From contig JBKDKX010000007.1 in the NCBI GenBank assembly GCA_046344715.1, forward strand, positions 1 through 64,000: a stretch of 64,000 nt of DNA, written 5' to 3'. The position numbers and the translations under genes were made by a program. The stretch's first letter is position 1, and every line of letters starts with the position of its first letter. Below the pieces are notes generated by a model, which was not told where the DNA came from, ran no database searches, and saw only the letters and a list, made by a program, of their open reading frames with translations. Origin of the DNA: CAZAQK01 sp046344715. Lineage in GTDB: Bacteria; Pseudomonadota; Alphaproteobacteria; Rickettsiales; SXRF01. This document shows, piece after piece, positions 25,536 through 33,424 of the stretch.

Positions 25536-25547
25536 GCGTAAATCTAA

Positions 25548-25661
25548 CTAATCCTGCATACAATTGATGCCAGTTTCCTGCTTGTTATCAAACAGGTGCG
25601 AAATGGCCTTACTGAAAAAGCCTCTACTTTCCTGTTCAGAGTTATTCTCATTATGACTCAT
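25548..25661 (-). CDS. Possible small protein, 37 residues
   Basis: An open frame of 37 codons (start MSHNENNSEQESRGFFSKA, end GINCMQD) lies 12 nt before the next gene on the same strand. Composition is protein-like and hydrophilic with an amphipathic middle (GFFSKAISHLF). No clear ribosome binding site precedes the ATG, so the call is tentative; it may be the first gene of a two-gene unit with 25017-25535. Confidence 0.35.
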   Translation of the reverse strand: MSHNENNSEQESRGFFSKAISHLFDNKQETGINCMQD

Positions 25662-25828
25662 ATGCTAGGATTTTAGCGGTAAATGACTATAATCCCCACC
25701 GTTTTTTTGTTACAATTCAGAGAAATAGCCAATTTTTTGGTATTTTGCACAGAATCAGTAGGTTATCCCGCAGAAAACTGTTGCTTATTTCCTCACATTC
25801 CCATAATCGGTTATCCCTTCCCCAATAT

Positions 25829-25903
25829 GCCGCTTTAGCTCAGGGGTAGAGCAACCGCCTTGTAAGCGGTAGGTCGCCAGTTCAAATCCGGCAAGCGGCA
25901 CCA
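25829..25903 (+). tRNA. tRNA-Thr(TGT)
   Basis: The 75 nt fold as a tRNA: acceptor stem GCCGCTT/AAGCGGC, D arm GCTC/GAGC, anticodon stem ACCGC/GCGGT with loop CTTGTAA (anticodon TGT, reading ACA), a T loop TTCAAAT, and an encoded CCA end (25901-25903). The T stem has one A-C mismatch (GCCAG against CCGGC). A strong hairpin starts at the CCA end (25901-25928). Confidence 0.95.
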
Positions 25904-25928
25904 CGCTTCGCCCTTACGGGCTACGCGT
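25901..25928 (+). terminator. Stable hairpin overlapping the CCA end of tRNA-Thr
   Basis: CCACGC pairs with GCGTGG and GCCC with GGGC, with small symmetric bulges and a TTAC loop. It begins inside the tRNA CCA sequence and could end transcription or guide 3' processing. No T run follows, so it is not a standard intrinsic terminator. A second arm pair, GCCTAA/TTAGGC, follows within the next 35 nt. Confidence 0.35.
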
Positions 25929-26074
25929 GGCGCAGCCTAAGCGTAGAGCGTTAGGCTGAAGCAGTGACCTGCGTAGCTCAACGAGCGAAGCATGGGCTAT
26001 CCCTGACACAACCACCTTATCAGTGCATAACTCTGGGCACTATTCCCATAAACCATTGAAATCCACACCTTAGA

Positions 26075-26090
26075 TGGCACAGCTCTTGCA
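26075..26090 (+). promoter_or_regulatory. Sigma-54-type promoter
   Basis: TGGCAC, five nt (AGCTC) and TTGCA match the -24/-12 consensus (TGGCAC-N5-TTGCW) at every fixed position. The expected start near 26100 leaves a leader of about 13 nt that contains the strong AGGAGG site (26103-26108) of the gene at 26114. The match is direct; use by sigma-54 needs rpoN and an enhancer-binding protein, neither of which is in the window. Confidence 0.6.
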
Positions 26091-26113
26091 TATATTCCTG
26101 TCAGGAGGGTTTT

Positions 26114-26584
26114 ATGCAAGTTCTTGAACGCAACGCAGCAGCCATTTTATTTGAGAAAGTGAGTGACTTAAGCACCAAGCCGCACAATAGCTGGCGGTGT
26201 ATTTATATCAGCCTTTCGGCGTACCGTATGCGCCATAATCACGGGCTGCTTGCCCATTTTGTGGGTAAAGCAGTGAGAGAGTTGTTGTCTGATGCAGAAG
26301 GTTATATTTACCTGTGTCAGGATGGTGATATTTTTATCCTGTTTCAGGGTACGCTAAAATCGGTGGTGAGTAAGCTGGGAGAGCATTTCGGAGAAATGCA
26401 ACTGGACAAAAGCGGCCAGCCGAAAGATGCCATGTTCACTATTCTGGATTTAAGCAAAGACTGGGATGTATTCTTCAAACTCTGCCGTACGAAATCGCGC
26501 CAGCAAGTGCCGATGTGGGCAGAAACACCGATGCCATTTGCCTATAGCGGCAAAAAAGGCAGCGAGTTTGTGTTGCATGAGTAA
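26114..26584 (+). CDS. Hypothetical protein, possible degenerate GGDEF-like domain
   Basis: A 156-residue soluble protein. The stretch CIYISLSAYRMRHNHGLLAHFVGKAV, then DAEGYIYLCQDGDIFILFQG, follows the spacing of a GGDEF domain (small strand, helix, then a strand with a D/G-rich turn), but no GGDEF signature is present. The match is structural guesswork. It has an AGGAGG ribosome binding site and a sigma-54-type promoter, and faces the EAL gene at 26706 tail to tail. Together they could form a split GGDEF/EAL signalling pair. Not recognised with certainty. Confidence 0.55.
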   Translation: MQVLERNAAAILFEKVSDLSTKPHNSWRCIYISLSAYRMRHNHGLLAHFVGKAVRELLSDAEGYIYLCQDGDIFILFQGTLKSVVSKLGEHFGEMQLDKSGQPKDAMFTILDLSKDWDVFFKLCRTKSRQQVPMWAETPMPFAYSGKKGSEFVLHE

Positions 26585-26590
26585 CAGAAT

Positions 26591-26702
26591 ATTTTTGCTT
26601 TAGTTCTGCGCTAGGCAGCCAAGGCGAGGCGCGCGGAGTATAAACTGATGCGTGGACACACCGAGTCCACAGGATAACAACGCGCAAGACTAAATAAAAA
26701 AT
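26591..26702. repeat. Palindromic element filling a convergent gap
   Basis: The 21-nt left arm (26591-26611) and right arm (26682-26702) match at 17 of 21 positions when folded, with a further hairpin inside (GTGGAC/GTCCAC, 26652-26670). The element fills the whole gap between two convergent genes and may terminate both, though it has no outer T run. Confidence 0.5.
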
Positions 26703-26705
26703 GCT

Positions 26706-27764
26706 CTAACCAGCAGCAGTTTTTTTCGCCACCACTTCCACCGGAACCGGCGGCGAGAATAAATAGCCCTGAAAAAGATCTACGCCCAGATCGCGCAGAT
26801 GTGCATAGGTCTCATCAGTTTCAATGCCCTCACCAATGACTGTGCCACCTGCCGCATGGGTGAGATCTACAATGCCTTTTATCTGGGCGCGTTTGCCAGA
26901 ATCACCTGCCTGACGCGCCAACTGCATATCAATCTTCACAAAATCCGGACGAATTTCTGCCACCAGTTTCTTCGCACCCTCAACGGATTCTATATCATCC
27001 AGTGCAATCGAATAGCCCTGAGCATGGCAGTAATCGCATACGCTTTTAATATGCGACATATCACGCTGTGTTTCCGAACGGGTAAAATCAAGCACAATAT
27101 GCTTTGAGAAAATACCGTACTGTTTTGCTGTTTCACTCAAGCCTTCCAGATATACCGCCGGACGATGAATAAAACCCGGAAAGAAATTTACAAACAAATA
27201 GCCATTAAAATTACTGGTGGCAAAGGTGTGAATGGCCTGCACATGAAGCAAGCGGTCTATCATAAATTCAATGTTAAGCGCGCGGCTTGCCGCCATGATT
27301 TTATCACCTGCCACCACGCTGCCATCCGGCATTTTCACGCGAGCAAATGATTCATAGCCAAATGTTTTTTCTTTGCTGCTCATCACCGGCTGCAAATAAC
27401 ACATCACGCGATTTTCAAGCAGCGCCTCGCCAAGCCACAGGCTTTCCGCAATTGCCTGTATATTGGCTGCGGTTCTACGATCGGTAATTTCAGATGGCAA
27501 GCTCTCGCCACCAACTACCGCCACTTCAATACCAGCAAGTGCACCGGCCTGCTGAAGTGCCTTAAATATAGATTCCCATTTTTCTTTCCATTTCGTACCG
27601 GCCTTTATGCTTACTCCACCGTTACCAGCGGGCTGCAATCCCGCATCCATGAGCGTCTTTGAAGCGGTTGCCGAAAAATTGCCGCTGGTAGGGAAAACCA
27701 CGATCCAGTAATTCGCAGCTGAATGCCAGGGAAGATTAAAATTTTTTACCTGAATAGACGCCAT
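26706..27764 (-). CDS. EAL domain protein with altered signature motifs
   Basis: A 352-residue soluble protein. The first 115 residues match no domain I know. The EAL domain (about 120-345) departs from consensus: YESFARV replaces the EALLR motif, LDFTRSE replaces EITE, and LDDIES replaces DDFGSG. Yet the likely metal and catalytic residues E (YES), N (VNFFP), DD (LDDIE), K (VKIDM) and E (GEGIET), and FQGYLF, are mostly kept, with Glu to Asp at one site. It may be a weak enzyme or a c-di-GMP or protein-binding scaffold. It faces the sigma-54-controlled gene. Confidence 0.8.
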   Translation of the reverse strand: MASIQVKNFNLPWHSAANYWIVVFPTSGNFSATASKTLMDAGLQPAGNGGVSIKAGTKWKEKWESIFKALQQAGALAGIEVAVVGGESLPSEITDRRTAANIQAIAESLWLGEALLENRVMCYLQPVMSSKEKTFGYESFARVKMPDGSVVAGDKIMAASRALNIEFMIDRLLHVQAIHTFATSNFNGYLFVNFFPGFIHRPAVYLEGLSETAKQYGIFSKHIVLDFTRSETQRDMSHIKSVCDYCHAQGYSIALDDIESVEGAKKLVAEIRPDFVKIDMQLARQAGDSGKRAQIKGIVDLTHAAGGTVIGEGIETDETYAHLRDLGVDLFQGYLFSPPVPVEVVAKKTAAG

Positions 27765-27865
27765 GATAAACCTGTGCGAGGCTAGTGCGATAAGACAATC
27801 ACTCTACCAGTTATTTCCTTACTTTTTCCTTAATAATAGGCGCATTTTTAGATGCATTTTTAATA

Positions 27866-29644
27866 TTATGCCGCCTGCTTGAATTGCAGCGCGGCTAAGC
27901 GTCTGTAAAGCGGGCTAGCCTGCAATAACTCCAGATGCGTACCTACCGCTTCAATTTTTCCCTCATTCAGCAAAACAATCCTGTCTGCCTGCATCACCGT
28001 GGAAAGCCGGTGGGCAATAACAAAGGTAGTGCGCGCTTTCATGATGCGGCTTAATGCTTCCTGAATCAGGTGCTCATTTTCAGAATCCAGTGCGCTGGTG
28101 GCCTCATCGAGCAGCAATAATTTAGGATTCCGCAGAATTGCTCGGGCAATCGCAAGCCTCTGACGCTGGCCGCCAGAAAGCTGGATGCCTTTTTCACCCA
28201 CGGCTGTATTAAACCCTTGCGGCAGTTTTTCAATAAATTCGAGCGCTGACGCTGCTTTTGCAGCAGCTTTAATGGCTTCATCGCTGGCAGTTACATCACC
28301 AAGTATAATATTCTCACGCACGCTGCCGGAAAAAATGACCGGATCCTGCGGCACAATGCCGATCATGCCGCGCAAATCAGAGAGCGCATAGTCTTTGATA
28401 GATTTGCGACCAATAATGATGTTACCTGTATCGACATCATAGAACCGAAGCAATAGCTGGAACAGTGTGGTTTTTCCAGCACCGGACGGCCCCACGATGG
28501 CGATGGTTTCACCTGCGTTTACATTCAGTGAAAAATCGGCAATGGAAAGCGTGTGCTTACGCGCCGGATACGCAAAGGTGACGTGTTCAAATCTTACATC
28601 CACCCCACCCTCAGGCAGGACGGTCTGCGCTGGATTAAGGGAAACAATCTCCGGCTGCATGGCAAGCAATTCACCTAAACGCTCCGCAGCACCTGCTGCG
28701 CGCTGCAAATCTGCCACCACTTCACTGATGGCACCCACAGCACCCGCCACCACGATGGAATAAAATACAAACGCCGATAAATCACCGGCGGTGATACGCC
28801 CCGCCAGCACATCTTTTCCACCAAACCACAGTACCGTAACGATGGCGCCAAACATGAGTGTGATGACGATGGCCGTGAGGAATGCGCGTGCGCGAATACG
28901 CGAATACGCCGCTTTCATCGCTGCCTGCACATGTGACTCAAAACGATTACGGTCAAACTCCTCCAGCACCAGTGATTGCAGCGTGCGAATCGCATTCAGC
29001 GATTCTTCCGCATGTGCAGAAATATCCGCCACCTTGCTTTGTGCTTCCCGCGCAAACAGGCGTACACGCCGCCCAAGCACCACAATAGGAATAATCACCA
29101 GCGGTATCATCATGAAGACATAGCCGGTAAGCTGTGCGCTGGTAATAAGCAGCAGCACGATGCCGCCAATCAGCATCAATGTATTGCGTATCGCAACTGA
29201 TACTGAGCTGCCAATCACGTTTTGCAGCAGAGTCGTATCGGTGGTAATGCGCGAAAGCAGCTCGCCCGTGCGCATGGTTTCAAAAAAACCAATGTGCATG
29301 CTCATAACGTGCCGGTATACATCGCTGCGTATATCCGCCACCACGCGCTCGCCAATCCACGACACCAGAAAAAAGCGTACATAGGAAGCAACCGCAAGCA
29401 GCAGCGTGACACCGAGCAAAATCATGAACGCATTATCGAGCAGATGGGTATTGCCTTTGCCCAGCCCTTCATCCACCAGGTAGCGCAGTCCGCCACCCAT
29501 CGCCAGCACTGCCGATGAGGTAAACACCAGCGCAACTGTAGCACCTGCAATCTGCAAATTGTAAGGCTTCAGGTAACGCAGCAACGGCCACAGGCTTTTT
29601 ACATCACCCTTCGGCCGGTCTATAGGAGTTGAACTCTTTCGCAT
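27866..29644 (-). CDS. ABC exporter (fused permease and ATPase, MsbA-like)
   Basis: A 592-residue half-transporter of the lipid/drug exporter group. Six membrane segments in residues about 30-320 (ABC_membrane fold, with GELLSRITTDT and FFETMRTGEL) precede the ATPase: Walker A GPSGAGKTTLF near 385, signature LSGGQRQRLAIARA near 492, Walker B LLLLDEATSALD and the switch His in FVIAHRLSTV. It acts as a homodimer in the inner membrane. Substrate unknown. It starts 3 nt after cyaY ends, probably in one transcript. Confidence 0.9.
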   Translation of the reverse strand: MRKSSTPIDRPKGDVKSLWPLLRYLKPYNLQIAGATVALVFTSSAVLAMGGGLRYLVDEGLGKGNTHLLDNAFMILLGVTLLLAVASYVRFFLVSWIGERVVADIRSDVYRHVMSMHIGFFETMRTGELLSRITTDTTLLQNVIGSSVSVAIRNTLMLIGGIVLLLITSAQLTGYVFMMIPLVIIPIVVLGRRVRLFAREAQSKVADISAHAEESLNAIRTLQSLVLEEFDRNRFESHVQAAMKAAYSRIRARAFLTAIVITLMFGAIVTVLWFGGKDVLAGRITAGDLSAFVFYSIVVAGAVGAISEVVADLQRAAGAAERLGELLAMQPEIVSLNPAQTVLPEGGVDVRFEHVTFAYPARKHTLSIADFSLNVNAGETIAIVGPSGAGKTTLFQLLLRFYDVDTGNIIIGRKSIKDYALSDLRGMIGIVPQDPVIFSGSVRENIILGDVTASDEAIKAAAKAASALEFIEKLPQGFNTAVGEKGIQLSGGQRQRLAIARAILRNPKLLLLDEATSALDSENEHLIQEALSRIMKARTTFVIAHRLSTVMQADRIVLLNEGKIEAVGTHLELLQASPLYRRLAALQFKQAA

Positions 29645-29647
29645 GGA

Positions 29648-29971
29648 TTATAATGATATGGTAATTCCTGAAAGCGATTGCAATTCTTTTGCCAGTAATT
29701 CCGGCAGAATACAACCATTCGCCAATATCCATTGCTTGCTTTTTTCATCATACCCAAAATGCAACCCACCGCTGATGGGCGAAGAAAGCCATAGCTGCCT
29801 GCTTGGTGTGTGCTTGCTGACTAAAAATACCTGCCCGCTTTCAAGCGTAATGCTTAAGCTGCCATGTGCACAATCAATGTCAAGCAACCCTTCCGAATCG
29901 GCATTTTCCAACCTATCCTGCGCACTGAGAAGCCATTTATCTGCCAATTGATGAAACTGTGATTCCTGCAT
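29648..29971 (-). CDS. cyaY: Frataxin-like iron donor protein CyaY
   Basis: A 107-residue frataxin homologue. It aligns well with E. coli CyaY: ESQFHQLADKWL at the N-terminus, the acidic iron-binding helix (ENADSEGLLDIDC), then strands SLSITLESGQVFLVSK, QLWLSSPISGGLHF and WILANG. It binds iron and tunes iron-sulfur cluster assembly. The ATG at 29971 matches the family N-terminus; a TTG at 29980 is less likely. The ABC exporter gene follows after 3 nt. Confidence 0.88.
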   Translation of the reverse strand: MQESQFHQLADKWLLSAQDRLENADSEGLLDIDCAHGSLSITLESGQVFLVSKHTPSRQLWLSSPISGGLHFGYDEKSKQWILANGCILPELLAKELQSLSGITISL

Positions 29972-30160
29972 AAAAACCAAAACTATTTATGTTTACTTTT
30001 TAGTAACTTTATATAACTACTTAATAAACAACACGATACGGATGTATCACAACCATAAAATGTTACTAAATTTTAATGCTTTATTTATACCCAATGCTGT
30101 AAAATGCTAGGGTAAATAAGTGTTGAATAAAAAAATAGTACAACAGGGGGAATAATCCAA

Positions 30161-31396
30161 ATGCGTGAGAATAGCCATCTTTATAACTTGCATGAGATGC
30201 ATTATGCAGCCATCGCTCCGTTCAAGATGTTTGCGAGCGCTAGCAAGGCCATGCATAAAAATCCGTTCAATCCCCTCACCTATACCACCTATGGCAAAAG
30301 CGTTGCCGCTGCCGCAGAGCTGGTTGAACGCGTAACGCACCGTTATGGCAAACCGGATTTTGGCATCACCCATACACAGATGAGCGGTAAGCGAGTGGAT
30401 ATTTTGCAGGAGACGGTTGAAAGCAAACCGTTCTGCGACCTGATCCATTTCAAAAAAGATTCCAAGATCAAGCAGCCTACGTTGCTTGTAGTTGCACCTA
30501 TGTCCGGCCACCATGCAACACTGCTGCGTGGTACCGTTGAAGCACTGCTTCCACATGCCGATGTATACATCACAGACTGGAAAGATGCCCGTAATGTATC
30601 CATGAGTTACGGCGAATTTTCACTAGAAGATTATATTCACTACACCATAGACTTTACCCACAAAATCGGTGAAGGTGTGCATATGCTTGCTATCTGCCAG
30701 CCTTCTGTTCCGGTGATGGTGGCGGTAAGTGTTATGAATGCCGCAAAAGACCCTTACACGCCGTTATCCATGACACTGATTGGCGGACCAATTGATACAC
30801 GCATCAACCCGACCAAGGTGAATGCGCTGGCCGAACAAAAACCGCTTGAATGGTTTAAGCAGAATGTGATTACCCGTGTGCCGTTTAATTATCCCGGGTT
30901 CATGCGCCGCGTATATCCTGGATTCCTGCAACTTACCGGCTTTATGTCGCTGGATATGAACCGCCACATCAACGCGCATGTGGATTTATTCAAGCATCTG
31001 GTGGTTGGTGATGGTGACAGTGCCGCCGCGCATAAGAAATTCTATAATGAATATCTTTCCGTGTGTGACTTACCGGCTGAATTTTACCTCGATTGTATCG
31101 AGCAGGTATTCCAGAAACACCTGCTGCCTAAAGGCGAATTCGAGTATGAAGGACGCCGCATTGACACCAAAGCCATCACCAAAACCGCCCTGCTCACACT
31201 GGAAGGCGAGCTGGATGATATTTCCGGCGTTGGCCAAACAGAAGCGGCGCAAACGCTTTGCAGCAGCTTACCTGCTGATATGCGCCACCACCATGTACAA
31301 AAAGGCGTGGGACATTATGGTATTTTCAATGGTCGAAAGTTCCGCGAACATGTGGTGCCGATTATCAGCGATTTCCTGAACAAGCACGACAAGTAA
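30161..31396 (+). CDS. phaZ: Intracellular polyhydroxybutyrate depolymerase
   Basis: A 411-residue cytosolic alpha/beta hydrolase that breaks down native PHB granules. The catalytic Cys179 lies in ICQPSVP, the lipase-box equivalent of intracellular depolymerases that use Cys in place of Ser. Other family patches are YGKPDFGI, DVYITDWKDARNV, SLEDYIHY, TLIGGPIDTRINPTKVN, FYLDCIEQVF and the C-terminal HHHVQKGVGHYGIFNGRKF with the catalytic His. Length is normal. The GGGGGAA ribosome site stands 11 nt before the ATG. It complements the phasin gene at 2151. Confidence 0.93.
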   Translation: MRENSHLYNLHEMHYAAIAPFKMFASASKAMHKNPFNPLTYTTYGKSVAAAAELVERVTHRYGKPDFGITHTQMSGKRVDILQETVESKPFCDLIHFKKDSKIKQPTLLVVAPMSGHHATLLRGTVEALLPHADVYITDWKDARNVSMSYGEFSLEDYIHYTIDFTHKIGEGVHMLAICQPSVPVMVAVSVMNAAKDPYTPLSMTLIGGPIDTRINPTKVNALAEQKPLEWFKQNVITRVPFNYPGFMRRVYPGFLQLTGFMSLDMNRHINAHVDLFKHLVVGDGDSAAAHKKFYNEYLSVCDLPAEFYLDCIEQVFQKHLLPKGEFEYEGRRIDTKAITKTALLTLEGELDDISGVGQTEAAQTLCSSLPADMRHHHVQKGVGHYGIFNGRKFREHVVPIISDFLNKHDK

Positions 31397-31424
31397 CGTC
31401 GTTCCGGCGCAGGCCGGAATCGAC
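31397..31424. repeat. Family C palindrome, short copy
   Basis: CGTCGTTCCGGC pairs with GCCGGAATCGACG around a short loop, directly after the phaZ stop codon. It is a reduced relative of the family C repeats at 36643, 48863 and 50705. Confidence 0.6.
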
Positions 31425-31588
31425 GCAATGATCATAAAGTATAATGACGGATTCGTGGCAAAACGGTGCCAATATTCTGCAAAACATCATCAAACCGTCA
31501 CGAAATTGTCATATTCGGATGCTATATTTTTATTTACAGGTAGGCGCCTTATGGCTTCTATGTAAAAACAAACAAAATACGGGGAATA

Positions 31589-31957
31589 ATGGAGAATAAT
31601 ATGTCTAATCAGAATCTGATTACCCACCGCCTCAACTCTAATGTAATTAAATCATCCGGCGTAAAAGCCGCCCTCCTCGCCTTGTCGTTTACTTGCTTTG
31701 CATCTCTAACAACAACGCCAGTATTTGCACAGACCGTTCCATCCGTGTCTATGCTTGGAACTCTGGTAGACTACGATACCGAAGCTGACGCAATTGGGAA
31801 TACCCTTGCGCTTGGATTAGACGATTGCAGGCCATTGCTGTCTCATGATCTTATCCCTCACTTCCCAGTTGGGTGGCGTAAAACCATGCAACCGCCAGAG
31901 AGATTGTTAAGATTTGACGAGCGTGGCAATATGATTTATTGTTATGACACTCAATAA
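31589..31957 (+). CDS. Small secreted hypothetical protein
   Basis: A 122-residue protein with an N-terminal signal peptide: hydrophobic core AALLALSFTCFASL and likely signal peptidase I site after VFA in TTTPVFAQT (near residue 47). The mature part of about 75 residues is soluble, with two Cys (GLDDCRPL, MIYCYD) that could form a disulfide in the periplasm. Start is uncertain: ATG at 31589 has GGGGA close by; ATG at 31601 has GGAG at better spacing. The leader resembles that of phaZ (GGGGAATAAT). It has its own terminator. Function unknown. Confidence 0.6.
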   Translation: MENNMSNQNLITHRLNSNVIKSSGVKAALLALSFTCFASLTTTPVFAQTVPSVSMLGTLVDYDTEADAIGNTLALGLDDCRPLLSHDLIPHFPVGWRKTMQPPERLLRFDERGNMIYCYDTQ

Positions 31958-31971
31958 ATGAAGCATTTATT

Positions 31972-32012
31972 AAAAGGCTGGGCGGAGTAAAATCCCCCGG
32001 CCTTTTCTTTTA
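31972..32012 (+). terminator. Terminator after the small secreted protein gene
   Basis: AAAAGGC and GGCCTTTT form the stem with inner GGG/CCC pairs, followed by CTTTT. It stands 15 nt after the stop codon. Confidence 0.7.
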
Positions 32013-32016
32013 CCCT

Positions 32017-32122
32017 CGTCATTTCGAGGGAGCTTTAGCTCCCGTGGCAATCCAGTTTCTTGCCGTATCAGAAAGGAATATGGATTTCTTCCCCCGCGAC
32101 AAGCGCAGGGTCGCAATGACGG
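32017..32122. repeat. Family D palindromic repeat upstream of carA
   Basis: The left arm CGTCATTTCGAGG (32017-32029) pairs with TCGCAATGACGG (32111-32122); GGCAATCCAG and TGGATTTC form inner arms. It shares arms and layout with the copy at 37215-37299. The carA promoter starts 11 nt further on. Confidence 0.7.
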
Positions 32123-32133
32123 CGGATTACCCC

Positions 32134-32162
32134 TTGACACCCCTGTGCTGGCTCCTTATTGT
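32134..32162 (+). promoter_or_regulatory. Promoter of carAB
   Basis: TTGACA (32134-32139), a 17-nt spacer and TATTGT (32157-32162). Transcription would start near 32169, with a leader of about 38 nt before the carA ATG. The -35 box is perfect. Confidence 0.6.
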
Positions 32163-32206
32163 CCCGTCAATTTGCCTGCTGCCAACTGGGGTGATATATA
32201 GAGAAA

Positions 32207-33424
32207 ATGCCGCACACAAAAGACACTGTTCCCGCCAACGCCAATGCCTGCCTGCTTATGGCGGATGGAACAATGTTTTTTGGAACTGCCATTGGCAAGG
32301 CGGCAACCGTCACCGGGGAAATCTGCTTCAACACGTCCATGACCGGCTATCAGGAAATCCTGACCGACCCTTCTTACGCAGGCCAGATTATCACGTTCAC
32401 TGCACCACATATCGGCAATGTCGGCTGCAATGCGGAAGATATGGAATCCGGTAAGGCGGGTACTGCCCATCCGCGCCTTGGTGCGGTTGGCTTGATAGTG
32501 CGTGAAATACCTACCCTACCTTCCAGTTTCCGCAGCCAGATGAGCCTGCAAGCATGGCTTGAGAAAAACAACATCAGCGGTATCGCAGGTGTTGATACAC
32601 GCGCAATCACACGGCATATACGCAAGCATGGCGCACAAAATGTGATAATTTTTGGGATTCAGGCTTCAGGCTTCAAGCTTCAGGAAGCCAAGGAAGTATT
32701 GTCTAAAGCACCAAGCATGAAAGGTTTGGATTTGGCCAAATCTGTAACCACTAAAAAGCCGTGTGAGTGGACGAAAGGCCTGTGGCACTTAACTCCTGAA
32801 TCCCGAAACCCGAAGACTGAAACCTTGCACGTAGTAGCCATCGATTACGGCGCGAAACACAACATCCTGCGCTGTATTGCCGATCGCGGTTGCCGCATTA
32901 CGGTTGTGCCTGCCACCACCAGTGCAGAAGAAATACTGAAGCTAAAGCCAGATGGAATATTTCTCTCCAATGGCCCGGGTGATCCGGCAGCAACGGGTGT
33001 ATATGCACTGCCTGAAATCAAAAAACTGATGGAAACCGGTATTCCGATTTTTGGCATCTGCCTTGGTCATCAGCTGCTTGGCCTTGCCATGGGCGGCAAA
33101 ACCGAAAAAATGCCGCAGGGGCATCGCGGCGCTAACCATCCGGTGAAAGATCTGCAAAGTGGCAAGGTTATCATCACCTCGCAGAACCATGGATTCGTTG
33201 TGAGCAAAGATGGCCTGCCTGCCGATGTGGAAGTGACGCATCTTTCACTGTTCGATGGAACGATTCAAGGCCTGCGCCACAAAACAAAACCTATTTTCTG
33301 TATGCAGGGGCACCCCGAAGCATCGCCCGGCCCGCATGATAGTCAGTATCTGTTTGATACGTTTGCAGAGATGATCCGCGCATCAAAAGATGAATCAGCC
33401 GTTGTGAGGAAAAAAAATGCCTAA
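32207..33424 (+). CDS. carA: Carbamoyl-phosphate synthase small subunit, with in-frame repeat insertions
   Basis: A 405-residue glutaminase subunit; it frees ammonia from glutamine for carbamoyl phosphate synthesis (pyrimidines, arginine). The N-terminal CPSase domain includes FNTSMTGYQEILTDPSY and GVDTRAITRHIRKHG; the class I glutaminase has the nucleophile Cys in FGICLGHQLLGLAMGG and the His/Glu pair in QGHPEASPGPHD. Two stretches, residues 151-160 (IQASGFKLQE region) and 197-206 (PESRNPKTET), are translated arms of a family A repeat and fall in loops that vary in length among CarA proteins. The protein is about 15-20 residues longer than usual. It overlaps carB by 8 nt. Confidence 0.95.
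   Translation: MPHTKDTVPANANACLLMADGTMFFGTAIGKAATVTGEICFNTSMTGYQEILTDPSYAGQIITFTAPHIGNVGCNAEDMESGKAGTAHPRLGAVGLIVREIPTLPSSFRSQMSLQAWLEKNNISGIAGVDTRAITRHIRKHGAQNVIIFGIQASGFKLQEAKEVLSKAPSMKGLDLAKSVTTKKPCEWTKGLWHLTPESRNPKTETLHVVAIDYGAKHNILRCIADRGCRITVVPATTSAEEILKLKPDGIFLSNGPGDPAATGVYALPEIKKLMETGIPIFGICLGHQLLGLAMGGKTEKMPQGHRGANHPVKDLQSGKVIITSQNHGFVVSKDGLPADVEVTHLSLFDGTIQGLRHKTKPIFCMQGHPEASPGPHDSQYLFDTFAEMIRASKDESAVVRKKNA
32657..32824. repeat. Family A heptad arms inside carA
   Basis: The left arm (32657-32684) is ATTCAGG, CTTCAGG, CTTCAAG, CTTCAGG; the right arm (32795-32824) is CCTGAAT, CCCGAAA, CCCGAAG, ACTGAAA, CC. Unlike in polA, 110 nt of ordinary conserved carA coding sequence lie between the arms. 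Both arms are in frame and translated. Confidence 0.75.

Noticed and set aside
30035..30048. GATAC/GTATC hairpin upstream of phaZ as an operator
   Set aside because: Five-bp arms only, no second site and no link to a known regulator.
32657..32824. carA repeat as one ordinary inserted palindrome
   Set aside because: The 110 nt between the arms code conserved CarA residues, so only the arms can be foreign; either two half elements or an unusual arrangement.
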